Shown here: piece by piece, positions 1 through 6,933 of the stretch
Layout: each line of letters begins with the position of its first letter
Numbering within the stretch: position 1 is the stretch's first letter
Assembly: GCA_021823425.1 (NCBI GenBank)
Contig: JAKANX010000012.1
Coordinates: 1-17,480, forward strand
Direction: 5' to 3'
From: Microcaldota archaeon
GTDB taxonomy: Archaea; Micrarchaeota; Micrarchaeia; Anstonellales; Bilamarchaeaceae
DNA length: 17,480 nt
Notes under the pieces: model-generated
The model's database searches: none
Seen by the model: the letters and a program-made list of their open reading frames with translations, nothing else
What the model was told of the DNA's origin: nothing
Program-made: the position numbers and the translations under genes

Positions 1-1727
1 ACCAGGTCCTCCACCTGCGTTATTATCTCCTTCTCCTCCTCGCTTAGCGCGGCGGCCTTCTTGTTTCCCGTCTCCAATTCGTCCTTGGTCATGTAGACGA
101 GCAGCACGTCGCCCTCGTGCACGTCGCTGTTGAGCACTATTTCCTCCACGGAAATCGCGGCCTGCGCGCCCTTTGAGACTTCGGGCACGGACTCCTTCTC
201 CTTCTGGATGGTTTTTATCTCGCCGAGTATCCTTCCCTCCTTGTTCATTAGCCGGAAATGCGGCTTGAGCCTGCCCGCGAGGATTTCCACGCCGAAGACG
301 GCGGGCTTGCTCATGCGGAAGAAATAGCCCGGAAGAACCCTTATCCTGCACGGCCACGGCATCTTCCCGAGCACGTCGCGCTTCTCGCGCTCGCGCTCCC
401 CGGTCTTCCACTCGTCGTATCGGTCTAGGAGCTGGTACACTATGTTGCTGTAGATTATGGGCGCGCGGCTCTCGTCGCTCGCGGACTTGGCGTCCGGAAG
501 CACGGGGACGTTGAACGCGAGGACCGCGCCCGCGTACTTGTCCTGCGCCGCGACCGTGGACGCTATTAGCACGTCGTTCTTGTTCACGCTGCCCACGTCC
601 GCTGCCTTGACCGGGATGTTCGCGTCCTTTAGCAGTTTGAGTATCGCCTCCACGCTGCCGAGGCTGTCGGCCTTGACGACGACGCCCAATTCCGTATTCT
701 CGAAGATTATCTGCCTCATCTGCGCCTCTATTTCGGCCTTGTCCTTCTCGAAATCGCGCACCACTAGGAGCGGCGAGCCGCTTATCGCGTCCTCTAGCGA
801 GGGCGCGGCAATCTTGACTCCCGATGCAGCTGCGACCTGCGCTATGCGCCTGAACTTTTCCTTGGAGCCCTGGATGTTGGGCTCTAGGAGCCCGCGCACC
901 TTCGTTATTTTGACGCCGTTGCGGCCGAGGAAGATTATCTCGTCCCCCTCGCGCAGGATTCCGTCGTAAATTATCACGTCTATCGTGGGCCCGAGGCCCT
1001 TCTCGTCCTTGACCTCCATTATGCTGCCCTTGGCGGCGTTGCCCTCGTGCATGTGCAGCTCCTTTTCCAAAAAGCGCTGGCTCAGTCCCGCGATTAGCAA
1101 TAGGAGTTCGGCGAGGCCCTCGCGCGTCTTCGCGCTCACCGGCACTATTCCGACCTGCTTGGTGAAGTCCTTCACCCGGTCGAAGCGCTCGGAATCAAAG
1201 CCGTATTCGGAGAGCTTGCCCATTAGCTCGTAGATTTTCGCGTCAAGGTTGTCCCCTATCTGGGGCGGCTGCCTTGACATTGATTCGAGAAAAGATTCGG
1301 TGGGCTGGGTTTTCCACCCGCTCACCAAATCAACCTTGTTCGCCGCAATCAGGAAGGGCGTTTTCGCGTTCTTGAGGATTTTGAGGCTCTCAATCGTCTG
1401 GGGCTGGAAACCCTGGGCGACGTCCACAACGAGTATGGCCATGTCGGCGATGCTACCCCCGCGCTCGCGCAGGTTCGTGAACGCCTCGTGGCCGGGCGTG
1501 TCTATGAAAAGTATGCCGGGGACGACGAGATTGATTTTCATCTTGTCCGCAATCGGCCTTGAGATTTCCTCTATGTTCTCGCGGGGGACGTAGCTGGCCC
1601 CTATCATCTGCGTGATGCCGCCCGCCTCCTTCTTGGCTACGCCTGTGCCGCGTATCGCGTCAAGCAGGCTGGTCTTGCCGTGGTCCACATGGCCCAGAAC
1701 AGCGATTATGGGAGAGCGTATCAGCAT
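1..1727 (-). CDS. infB: Translation initiation factor aIF5B (IF2-like GTPase), C-terminus cut by window edge
   Basis: Universal translational GTPase that promotes ribosomal subunit joining and stabilises initiator tRNA. Translating the minus strand from the ATG at 1727 gives 575 open codons to the window edge. The GTPase motifs are intact: G1 GHVDHGKTS at residues 12-20, G3 DTPGHE at 76-81 and G4 NKVD at 130-133. The domain order II-III-IV follows, and the visible end (EEKEIITQVEDL) is the helix that normally precedes the last 15-20 residues of the archaeal protein, so only a short tail is missing. There is no intein and no long bacterial-type N-terminal extension, which marks it as aIF5B rather than bacterial IF2. 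An in-frame GTG three codons upstream (1736) is a less likely start. A TATA-like box at 1748-1755 on this strand lies about 25 bases upstream of the ATG, suggesting a leaderless mRNA. Confidence 0.96.
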   Translation of the reverse strand, partial: MLIRSPIIAVLGHVDHGKTSLLDAIRGTGVAKKEAGGITQMIGASYVPRENIEEISRPIADKMKINLVVPGILFIDTPGHEAFTNLRERGGSIADMAILVVDVAQGFQPQTIESLKILKNAKTPFLIAANKVDLVSGWKTQPTESFLESMSRQPPQIGDNLDAKIYELMGKLSEYGFDSERFDRVKDFTKQVGIVPVSAKTREGLAELLLLIAGLSQRFLEKELHMHEGNAAKGSIMEVKDEKGLGPTIDVIIYDGILREGDEIIFLGRNGVKITKVRGLLEPNIQGSKEKFRRIAQVAAASGVKIAAPSLEDAISGSPLLVVRDFEKDKAEIEAQMRQIIFENTELGVVVKADSLGSVEAILKLLKDANIPVKAADVGSVNKNDVLIASTVAAQDKYAGAVLAFNVPVLPDAKSASDESRAPIIYSNIVYQLLDRYDEWKTGEREREKRDVLGKMPWPCRIRVLPGYFFRMSKPAVFGVEILAGRLKPHFRLMNKEGRILGEIKTIQKEKESVPEVSKGAQAAISVEEIVLNSDVHEGDVLLVYMTKDELETGNKKAAALSEEEKEIITQVEDL

Positions 1728-1797
1728 TTTGTGCACCGGAAAATTCGTATTATATGTTGCACGTAAAGGTTTTTAATTCTGAAAACGAAGCGAATGC
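1728..1797. promoter_or_regulatory. Divergent promoter region between infB and taw1
   Basis: This 70-base AT-rich spacer separates two divergent genes. On the minus strand, ATATAATA (1755-1748) sits about 25 bases before the infB ATG. On the plus strand, TTTTTAAT (1770-1777) sits about 24 bases before the taw1 ATG. Both distances match an archaeal TATA box driving a leaderless transcript. No Shine-Dalgarno sequence is visible before either start, which agrees with that reading. The boxes are called by eye. Confidence 0.55.
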
Positions 1798-2820
1798 ATG
1801 CGCAAAGGCGGTTCAAAAATCACCATTCCAGCACGCGCGCTGCCCAGGTGGGAGGCGAGCTACGGAATCGTGGGAAGCCATTCCGGGATACAGATTTGCA
1901 CGTGGACAAAGAAGGCGCTGCGCGGAAAGGGGGTGTGCTACAAGCAGAAGTTCTACGGGGTGGACTGCCACAGGTGCGCGCAAATCTCCCCCGCGCTCGC
2001 GTGGTGCTCGGAAAATTGCATTTTCTGCTGGAGGCCCAACGAGTGGATGGAAGAGGTGAAAATGGGCGCAAGGCAGGTGGACGGCCCCAAGGGGATAATA
2101 GAGGGCTCGGTGGCGCTGCGCAAAAAGCTGGTTTCCGGGCTAAAGGGCGCGCACGACGCGCAGCTCGCAAAATGGAAGGAAAGCTTCGGCCTTTTCCCGT
2201 CGCACTGGGCGATTTCGCTCTCGGGCGAGCCCACGCTTTACCCCATGCTTGGGGAAATGGTCCTAGAGCTGCGGACCCATCCGGAGGTGAGGAGCATATT
2301 TATAGTTTCCAACGGGCAGGAACCCGGGGCTATAGAAAAGCTGGCGAAGATGGGCGCGCTTCCCACCCAATTGTACATAAGCGTTGATGCGGGCGACGCG
2401 CGCATGTTCAAGAAGGTGAACCGGCCCAAATACAAGGACGGCTGGAAGAGGCTTAACAGGACGCTCGCGCTGCTCCCAAAGCTGGATTGCCGCACCGTGC
2501 TGCGCTATACGCTCATAAAGGGAGTGAACGATTCGGAAAAGGACGCTGCGGAATTCGCGGAAATGTTCGAAAAATCCCGGGCGGATTTCATAGAGGTAAA
2601 GGGCTACATGTTCCTCGGCGATTCGCGCAGGCGCCTCGTTTTCGAAAACATGCCCGGCCACGAATACGTGCAGGAGTACGCGAAGAAGATGGAGGCGCTT
2701 CTTCCGGATTATTCAATAATTGACGGGGACGGGCTTTCGCGGATAGTGCTGCTCAAGAGGAAGGATTCGCCATATGGAAATTTCATAAGGCAGGCGGAGG
2801 CGGAAAAAAGGGGCAGGTAA
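1798..2820 (+). CDS. taw1: 4-demethylwyosine synthase Taw1/TYW1 (radical SAM)
   Basis: Second step of wyosine-type tRNA modification: it joins pyruvate carbons to N1-methylguanosine at position 37 of tRNA-Phe to form the tricyclic 4-demethylwyosine. The 340-residue protein has the radical-SAM CX3CX2C motif at C70, C74 and C77. Three further cysteines, C34, C47 and C60, are spaced 13 and 13 apart and lie 10 residues before the first radical-SAM cysteine. This is the arrangement that binds the second [4Fe-4S] cluster in characterised archaeal TYW1. The motif region CYKQKFYGVDCHRC and the following NCIFCWR are family signatures. It is the short archaeal form, without the flavodoxin domain of the eukaryotic enzyme. 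The ATG at 1798 is preferred to an out-of-frame ATG four bases upstream because only the former frame carries the protein. Confidence 0.95.
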   Translation: MRKGGSKITIPARALPRWEASYGIVGSHSGIQICTWTKKALRGKGVCYKQKFYGVDCHRCAQISPALAWCSENCIFCWRPNEWMEEVKMGARQVDGPKGIIEGSVALRKKLVSGLKGAHDAQLAKWKESFGLFPSHWAISLSGEPTLYPMLGEMVLELRTHPEVRSIFIVSNGQEPGAIEKLAKMGALPTQLYISVDAGDARMFKKVNRPKYKDGWKRLNRTLALLPKLDCRTVLRYTLIKGVNDSEKDAAEFAEMFEKSRADFIEVKGYMFLGDSRRRLVFENMPGHEYVQEYAKKMEALLPDYSIIDGDGLSRIVLLKRKDSPYGNFIRQAEAEKRGR

Positions 2821-2860
2821 TTTAAATGGCTGTATAAAATAACTTTTAGAGGCAATTATT
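2821..2860 (+). promoter_or_regulatory. TATA box and ribosome-binding site of the cysteine-rich ORF
   Basis: TTTAAAT at 2821-2827 and GTATAAAA at 2832-2839 are both TATA-like. GAGG at 2849-2852 is a possible Shine-Dalgarno site 8 bases before the ATG at 2861. The first box would give a short leader that includes the ribosome-binding site; the second would give an almost leaderless transcript. Either supports independent transcription of the next ORF rather than simple read-through from taw1. Confidence 0.5.
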
Positions 2861-3055
2861 ATGGCCCAAAAATGCACTTATTTCGGCAACGTGCCGGTAT
2901 TCGGAACCCGCGGCGGAGTGAGCGCCTGCACCGCGAACGCGGCGTGCAGGAACGGCAAGGACACCTACGCCACGCCGGACAACAAGGTCACGATATGCAG
3001 CGTCGGCGGCAAGGGCTGCTTCGGAAAGCCGCTTCCCGAGCCGATGAGAAAGTAA
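2861..3055 (+). CDS. Small cysteine-rich protein of unknown function (64 aa)
   Basis: I do not recognise this family. The 64-residue product has five cysteines (C5, C23, C29, C46, C53), several glycines and prolines, a basic C-terminus and no signal peptide or membrane segment. The cysteine pairs C23-X5-C29 and C46-X6-C53 would suit a small metal-binding or disulphide-stabilised fold, but they match no zinc-ribbon spacing I know. It has its own TATA-like boxes and a GAGG site 8 bases before the ATG, and its codons resemble those of its neighbours, which argues for a real gene. It is followed by TTTTT and converges on the Lrp-like gene with only 4 bases between the stop codons. Confidence 0.7.
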   Translation: MAQKCTYFGNVPVFGTRGGVSACTANAACRNGKDTYATPDNKVTICSVGGKGCFGKPLPEPMRK

Positions 3056-3059
3056 TTTT

Positions 3060-4037
3060 TCATTCCAATTCCGGGTATTCCACGGGTATGTCCCGGAAGC
3101 GGCCTATTTCGTATATGTAGGTGGGCTCCACCCTGTGGATAATATCCGAGAAGCGGTATTTCATCTCCTGTATTATCTTGCGGAACGGCTCGCCCCTCTC
3201 CACCTCTATGTCAAGGACGAGGTCCCAGTTCCCCAGAACGCGGAGATGGTGCACTATGTTCGGGTGGAGCTGGCAATAGGAAAAGAGCTCCTTCTCCTTT
3301 TTCGCATTCAGGTTCTTGAGCTTGAAGAGAACGCGGTGGCGCGGCTTTCCAAGGAGGACGTGGTCCGGAAGTATCGTGTAGCTCTGGATTATTCCGGAGC
3401 GCTCCAGCCTTTTCACTATTTCCCGCACGGTAATTTCGGAAATGCCGGCCTTCCTTCCCATTTCCACCAATGGGGCGCGGGCGTCCGAATTCAGCATGGA
3501 GAGCACCTTGCGCTCGTTTTCCGAAAGCTGCTCCTCCTTGACGTCCGCGCCCGTGAACGCGATTTCCCTCGCCTCCTTTTCGGCGCCGGAAAGGTAGGAG
3601 CGGTGGAACTGGCTGAACCCGATGGGGATTGTGGCGTCGTATTCAAGGAAATGCTCGCTGAACCGGGTGTTCAGCTCCCGGACGACGTCGTTGAGGTGGA
3701 AAATCCCCTTCGCGCATATTCCCAGTATCAGGTCTGCGTAGCCCTCGCCCCGCATGATGATAGTAATATGCCTGTTGCCCTCAAGATAGGCGTAAAGCCG
3801 CCTTTCCGAATCCTCGTCCATGTTGCGCAATTTGAAGAAATAGAGGCCGAAGAAGTATCCCGCTTTCCTGTATTCCACCATGGGCCAGCAGTACTTGAGC
3901 AGCCTGCCCGCGAGCAGCCCTTCCACCCTGTATTTCACCACCTGCGGGCTGGTCCTGAGCTTCTTGGCTATTTGCGAATAGGGTTGGCGGGAGTTCCGGT
4001 CCAATTCGTATAGTATTTTCCTGTCCAGCAGGTCCAT
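3060..4037 (-). CDS. Double-length Lrp/AsnC transcription regulator (two HTH plus two ligand-binding units)
   Basis: Probable DNA-binding regulator of the feast/famine (Lrp/AsnC) family. Members are usually about 150 residues with one winged helix and one RAM ligand-binding domain; this protein has 325 residues and two copies of that plan. Unit 1 is a winged helix at about 1-50 (MDLLDRKILYELDRNSRQPY) and an alpha-beta domain at about 55-145. Unit 2 is a winged helix at about 171-222 (LSENERKVLSMLNSDARAPL) and a second alpha-beta domain at about 230-310. One chain could therefore mimic a dimer. The gene is divergent from the asparagine synthetase, with 105 AT-rich bases between them, so control of that gene is a reasonable inference (E. 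coli AsnC controls asnA). A TATA-like ATTTTAAG about 25 bases before the ATG suggests a leaderless mRNA. Confidence 0.88.
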   Translation of the reverse strand: MDLLDRKILYELDRNSRQPYSQIAKKLRTSPQVVKYRVEGLLAGRLLKYCWPMVEYRKAGYFFGLYFFKLRNMDEDSERRLYAYLEGNRHITIIMRGEGYADLILGICAKGIFHLNDVVRELNTRFSEHFLEYDATIPIGFSQFHRSYLSGAEKEAREIAFTGADVKEEQLSENERKVLSMLNSDARAPLVEMGRKAGISEITVREIVKRLERSGIIQSYTILPDHVLLGKPRHRVLFKLKNLNAKKEKELFSYCQLHPNIVHHLRVLGNWDLVLDIEVERGEPFRKIIQEMKYRFSDIIHRVEPTYIYEIGRFRDIPVEYPELE

Positions 4038-4142
4038 GTTTTAAATTACATAAGAAAACTTAAAATAACTTGGTTTTTTTAAAAAATATGCTTGAAAGAT
4101 TTTAAATGCTCCAAATCCGCGTAGATGTTTGGGTGATTGGCT
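4038..4142. promoter_or_regulatory. Divergent promoter/operator region of the Lrp-like gene and asparagine synthetase
   Basis: AT-rich spacer. For the plus-strand gene, TTTTAAAT at 4100-4107 with a purine-rich stretch before it looks like TATA plus BRE and predicts transcription from about 4130. GGGTGA at 4131-4136 is then a strong archaeal Shine-Dalgarno site 6 bases before the ATG at 4143. For the minus-strand gene, ATTTTAAG (4066-4059) is about 25 bases before its ATG. Between them, TTTTTTAAAAAA (4075-4086) is a perfect AT palindrome, placed where a regulator could act on both promoters. An operator role is inferred only. Confidence 0.5.
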
Positions 4143-6419
4143 ATGTGTGGGATTGGAGCTGTTCACGGAAAGTCGGAAGGGAAGGCGGAAACGCTCAGGC
4201 TGATGCTTTCAAGGATAGCGCACAGGGGCAACTCCCTTTACGAGATGAAGGAAATGGGGAATTGCGCGCTCGGAGCGAACAGGCTTGAGATTACCGGAAG
4301 GAACCAGGGGAGGCAGCCCAAGGAGAACGAGGACGGCACCGTGCTCGCGGTATTCAACGGCGAGATTTTCAACTACAGGGAGCTCAACGCCGAGCTTGCC
4401 GCTGCGGGGCACGGGATAAAAAGCGAATGCGACACCGAGACGCTCGTTCACCTTTACGAGCAATACGGTGTGAAAATGGTTGAGAAAATAGATTCGGAAA
4501 TGTTCGCGTTCGCGATTTACGACGCGAAAAAGGACGAGGTTTTCGCAGCCCGGGACAGGTGGGGCGTCAAGCCGCTCTATTTCGCAAAGGACAGGGAGGG
4601 GAACGTTTACTTTGCGAGCGAAATAAAGCAGCTTTCCCGGCTGCCCCAAATCAGGAGCGTGAAGGCGTTTCCTCCGGGCCACTATTTCCAAGGAGGGAAA
4701 CTTACTAGGTATTACAAATTCAAAAGGAAGAAAGCGAGAATTACGGAAAGGGCGGCCGCGCTCAGGCTGAGGGCGCTCGTGGACGAGGCGGTGAGGAAAA
4801 GGGTGGATACTGACCTTCCAATCGGGGTATTCCTGAGCGGCGGGCTGGATTCCACGGCGATACTGGCGACCGCGGTGAAATACCACAAGGACGTGACCGC
4901 GATAATTGTGGGAAACAAGGATTCCGAGGACGCGGCTTACGCGAAAAGGTTCTGCAAGGACTACGGAATAAAAAGCGTGGTGCTCTGCCCGCCTTCGGAG
5001 GAGGAGATTTTCGCGAACGTGGAGAAAATCGTCTACCTTGCGGAGAGCTTCGAGCCGAACGTGGTTCGGCAGTCCGCGATTTCGTATTTCATCTCCAAGG
5101 CGGCCAAGGACGCGGGTCTGCGCATAGTGCTGTGCGGCGAGGGCGCGGACGAGCTCTTCCTCGGCTACCCGGAGTTCAAGGAGCTTGCGGAAAACAAGAT
5201 CGTTGCGAGGCAGGACTCGTTCCTCAAGTCGCTCAACCGCACGCAGTTCCAGCGCGTGGACCGCACCTCCATGGGCTCGGCGATGGGCAAGGACGGAATC
5301 CGCGCGGACGGGACCACGGTGGAGGTGCGCGTTCCTTTCTTCGATCAGAAGATTGTGGAGTTCGCCACCTCGCTCCCGCTTTCAATGATGATACGGGAGG
5401 AGGGGGGCGTGAAGGTGGAAAAGCGCATACTGCGCGAGGCCATGCGGGACAGGCTCCCCGAATACATTCGCACCCGGAAGAAGGTCGTGCTGAGCGAGGG
5501 CGCGGGCTACGGCGGAAACGGGCCGGGCGGGCTGTTCGAGGGCCTTGCGGCCGCGCGCATATGCGAAGGGGAGCTGGAAAAGATGCAGGCGGAGTTCCCG
5601 GAATGGGCAATACGGACTAGGGAGGAGGCGCTCTATTTCCGCATCTTTTCCTCGTTCGGCTACGCCAAGGCCAAGTTCAACAAGGAAAGGGTTGCGGCGA
5701 ACAGGACCGCGTCCACGCAGGCAGAGGCGGGAAAAACGGTTGACGCGCGCGTGCTCGAGGCGATTACAGGGCACGAGTTCTGCAGGTTCAGGCCGAGGAA
5801 GGAGGCGGAAATAGCGAAAATTGTGCGGGAGAAAGTGCGCGCGGGCGAGCAGCTGGAGTTCTTCATGCTCTGGGGGCTCTGGAAAAAGGACGCGCTGGAC
5901 AACGCGGACTACGAGGCGCTGGGAATACTTGGCGCCCTGCGGGAAAAGGTGCGGGGCATATACCCCAAGGGCGCCAGAATCACCCTCGTTCTAACGGACA
6001 CGCACGCGGAAATCAACCTCCTAGACCGCACGGCGATAAGGAGGTACGATTCGTACGCCGGGCTGATGCAGAGGCACGCCCGCTCGCTCGGCTACGAGGT
6101 CGTGATGCTTGGCGAGCTTGCGGGGGAAATGCGGCAGCAGGACGGAGCGGTTCGCGAGGTGGAAAACAGCGGAATCTGGGGAGGGCTGCTCGCGTCTGCC
6201 GGAAAATACTACGAAGGGGCGGACAAGCGCGAAGGGGCGGAGAAATACGTCGCGCGAAGGATTGCGGAAAAGCCCCTGCTCGAGGCGCATTTCGCCGATG
6301 CGGTGTTCCTCACGTACAACGGGCCGCGCTACGACGCCATCGCCCCGGACGTGCCGACGCTGTACATCATACCGGACAGGAAGAGGGGCGCGGGAAAGCC
6401 GTGGTTCAGCACGGCCTGA
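4143..6419 (+). CDS. asnB: Glutamine-hydrolysing asparagine synthetase with a C-terminal extension of unknown function
   Basis: Converts aspartate, glutamine and ATP to asparagine. The start is set by chemistry: the class II amidotransferase needs cysteine at position 2, so the ATG at 4143 (MCGIGAV) is chosen over the in-frame TTG at 4137, and GGGTGA lies 6 bases upstream. Residues 2 to about 180 are the glutaminase domain (FNGEIFNYREL 71-81, SDTE-like CDTE at 96-99; the usual HRGPD reads HRGN). The synthetase domain has the ATP PP-loop SGGLDS at 232-237, then CGEGADELFLGY and VEVRVPFFD motifs. It should end near residue 530. The remaining ~225 residues are not part of the standard enzyme. 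They contain EFFMLWGLWKK (572-582) and YPKGARITLVLTDTHAEIN (607-625). The total is 758 residues, against about 500-630 for the family. The strict AsnB role is likely; another amidotransferase-driven ligation is possible. Confidence 0.88.
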   Translation: MCGIGAVHGKSEGKAETLRLMLSRIAHRGNSLYEMKEMGNCALGANRLEITGRNQGRQPKENEDGTVLAVFNGEIFNYRELNAELAAAGHGIKSECDTETLVHLYEQYGVKMVEKIDSEMFAFAIYDAKKDEVFAARDRWGVKPLYFAKDREGNVYFASEIKQLSRLPQIRSVKAFPPGHYFQGGKLTRYYKFKRKKARITERAAALRLRALVDEAVRKRVDTDLPIGVFLSGGLDSTAILATAVKYHKDVTAIIVGNKDSEDAAYAKRFCKDYGIKSVVLCPPSEEEIFANVEKIVYLAESFEPNVVRQSAISYFISKAAKDAGLRIVLCGEGADELFLGYPEFKELAENKIVARQDSFLKSLNRTQFQRVDRTSMGSAMGKDGIRADGTTVEVRVPFFDQKIVEFATSLPLSMMIREEGGVKVEKRILREAMRDRLPEYIRTRKKVVLSEGAGYGGNGPGGLFEGLAAARICEGELEKMQAEFPEWAIRTREEALYFRIFSSFGYAKAKFNKERVAANRTASTQAEAGKTVDARVLEAITGHEFCRFRPRKEAEIAKIVREKVRAGEQLEFFMLWGLWKKDALDNADYEALGILGALREKVRGIYPKGARITLVLTDTHAEINLLDRTAIRRYDSYAGLMQRHARSLGYEVVMLGELAGEMRQQDGAVREVENSGIWGGLLASAGKYYEGADKREGAEKYVARRIAEKPLLEAHFADAVFLTYNGPRYDAIAPDVPTLYIIPDRKRGAGKPWFSTA

Positions 6420-6433
6420 TTTTTCATTTTTCC
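6398..6433 (+). terminator. Stem-loop plus T-run at the end of the asparagine synthetase gene
   Basis: GCCGTG (6398-6403) and CACGGC (6410-6415) form a perfect 6-bp stem around a 6-base loop, inside the last codons. The stop TGA (6417-6419) and TTTTTCATTTTTCC follow at once. A GC stem and T-run in this order resembles an intrinsic terminator; in archaea the T-run alone may suffice. The gene converges on the next one with 4 bases between stops, so efficient termination here would be useful. Confidence 0.55.
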
Positions 6434-6924
6434 AGGATTTTTTCCGTTATCCGCATTGCGGCTTTCGCATCCTTTGCGGAAATGATTTTGGGGTGGTTCC
6501 GGGAGTCCATCTTCTTTCCCGCGTAGTTGGATGCGGCGCCCCCGCTTGTGGAAATTGCGATTATGGGCTTGCCCTTGGCCCATGCGAAGGCCATTTCGGT
6601 GAGGGTGCCTGCCTCGCCTCCGACCGCGATTATCACGTCGCCCGAATATGAGATTATCTGGTTGCGCGCAAATCCAATGCCCGTGGCTATGGCTATGTCA
6701 ACGTAATTGTTGGCGCCGTCCTTGGTGTCGCCCGGGAGTATTCCCACCACTATTCCTCCGGCTTCGTGCGCCCCCCTGCTCGCCGAGTCCATTACGCCCT
6801 CGCGGCCCCCGCAAAGAAGCACGAGGCCCTTTTTCGCGATGAGCTTCCCCAATTCGTAGGCTATTCTCTTCTGCGAGGGAGTTGCGTTCTGCCCCGAGCC
6901 TATTACGGAAACGGTCTTGCGCAT
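6424..6924 (-). CDS. TIGR00725 / LOG-like Rossmann protein (SLOG superfamily)
   Basis: A 166-residue Rossmann-fold protein of the group that includes LOG nucleoside-5'-monophosphate phosphoribohydrolases and molybdenum-cofactor carrier-like proteins. Visible motifs are CGGREGVMDSASRGA (38-52), ARNQ (86-89) and GGEAGTLTE (102-110). The last corresponds to the PGGxGTxxE signature of LOG enzymes with a changed front, as is usual in TIGR00725 members. The substrate is unknown; a nucleotide or ribose-phosphate ligand would fit its place after PurP. It is the last gene of a minus-strand run: the upstream purP stop (6934-6936) overlaps a GAGG Shine-Dalgarno site about 7 bases before this ATG, so the two are probably translationally linked. 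Confidence 0.85.
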   Translation of the reverse strand: MRKTVSVIGSGQNATPSQKRIAYELGKLIAKKGLVLLCGGREGVMDSASRGAHEAGGIVVGILPGDTKDGANNYVDIAIATGIGFARNQIISYSGDVIIAVGGEAGTLTEMAFAWAKGKPIIAISTSGGAASNYAGKKMDSRNHPKIISAKDAKAAMRITEKILEK

Positions 6925-6933
6925 CAGCTGCCC

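Noticed and set aside
3135..4013. Open frame of 292 codons on the plus strand
   Set aside because: Antisense to the Lrp-like gene over its whole length; no recognisable domain and no start signals.
4137..4142. TTG start two codons upstream for asparagine synthetase
   Set aside because: It would bury the catalytic cysteine at position 4; the enzyme needs Cys at position 2 after Met removal, and GGGTGA is spaced for the ATG at 4143.
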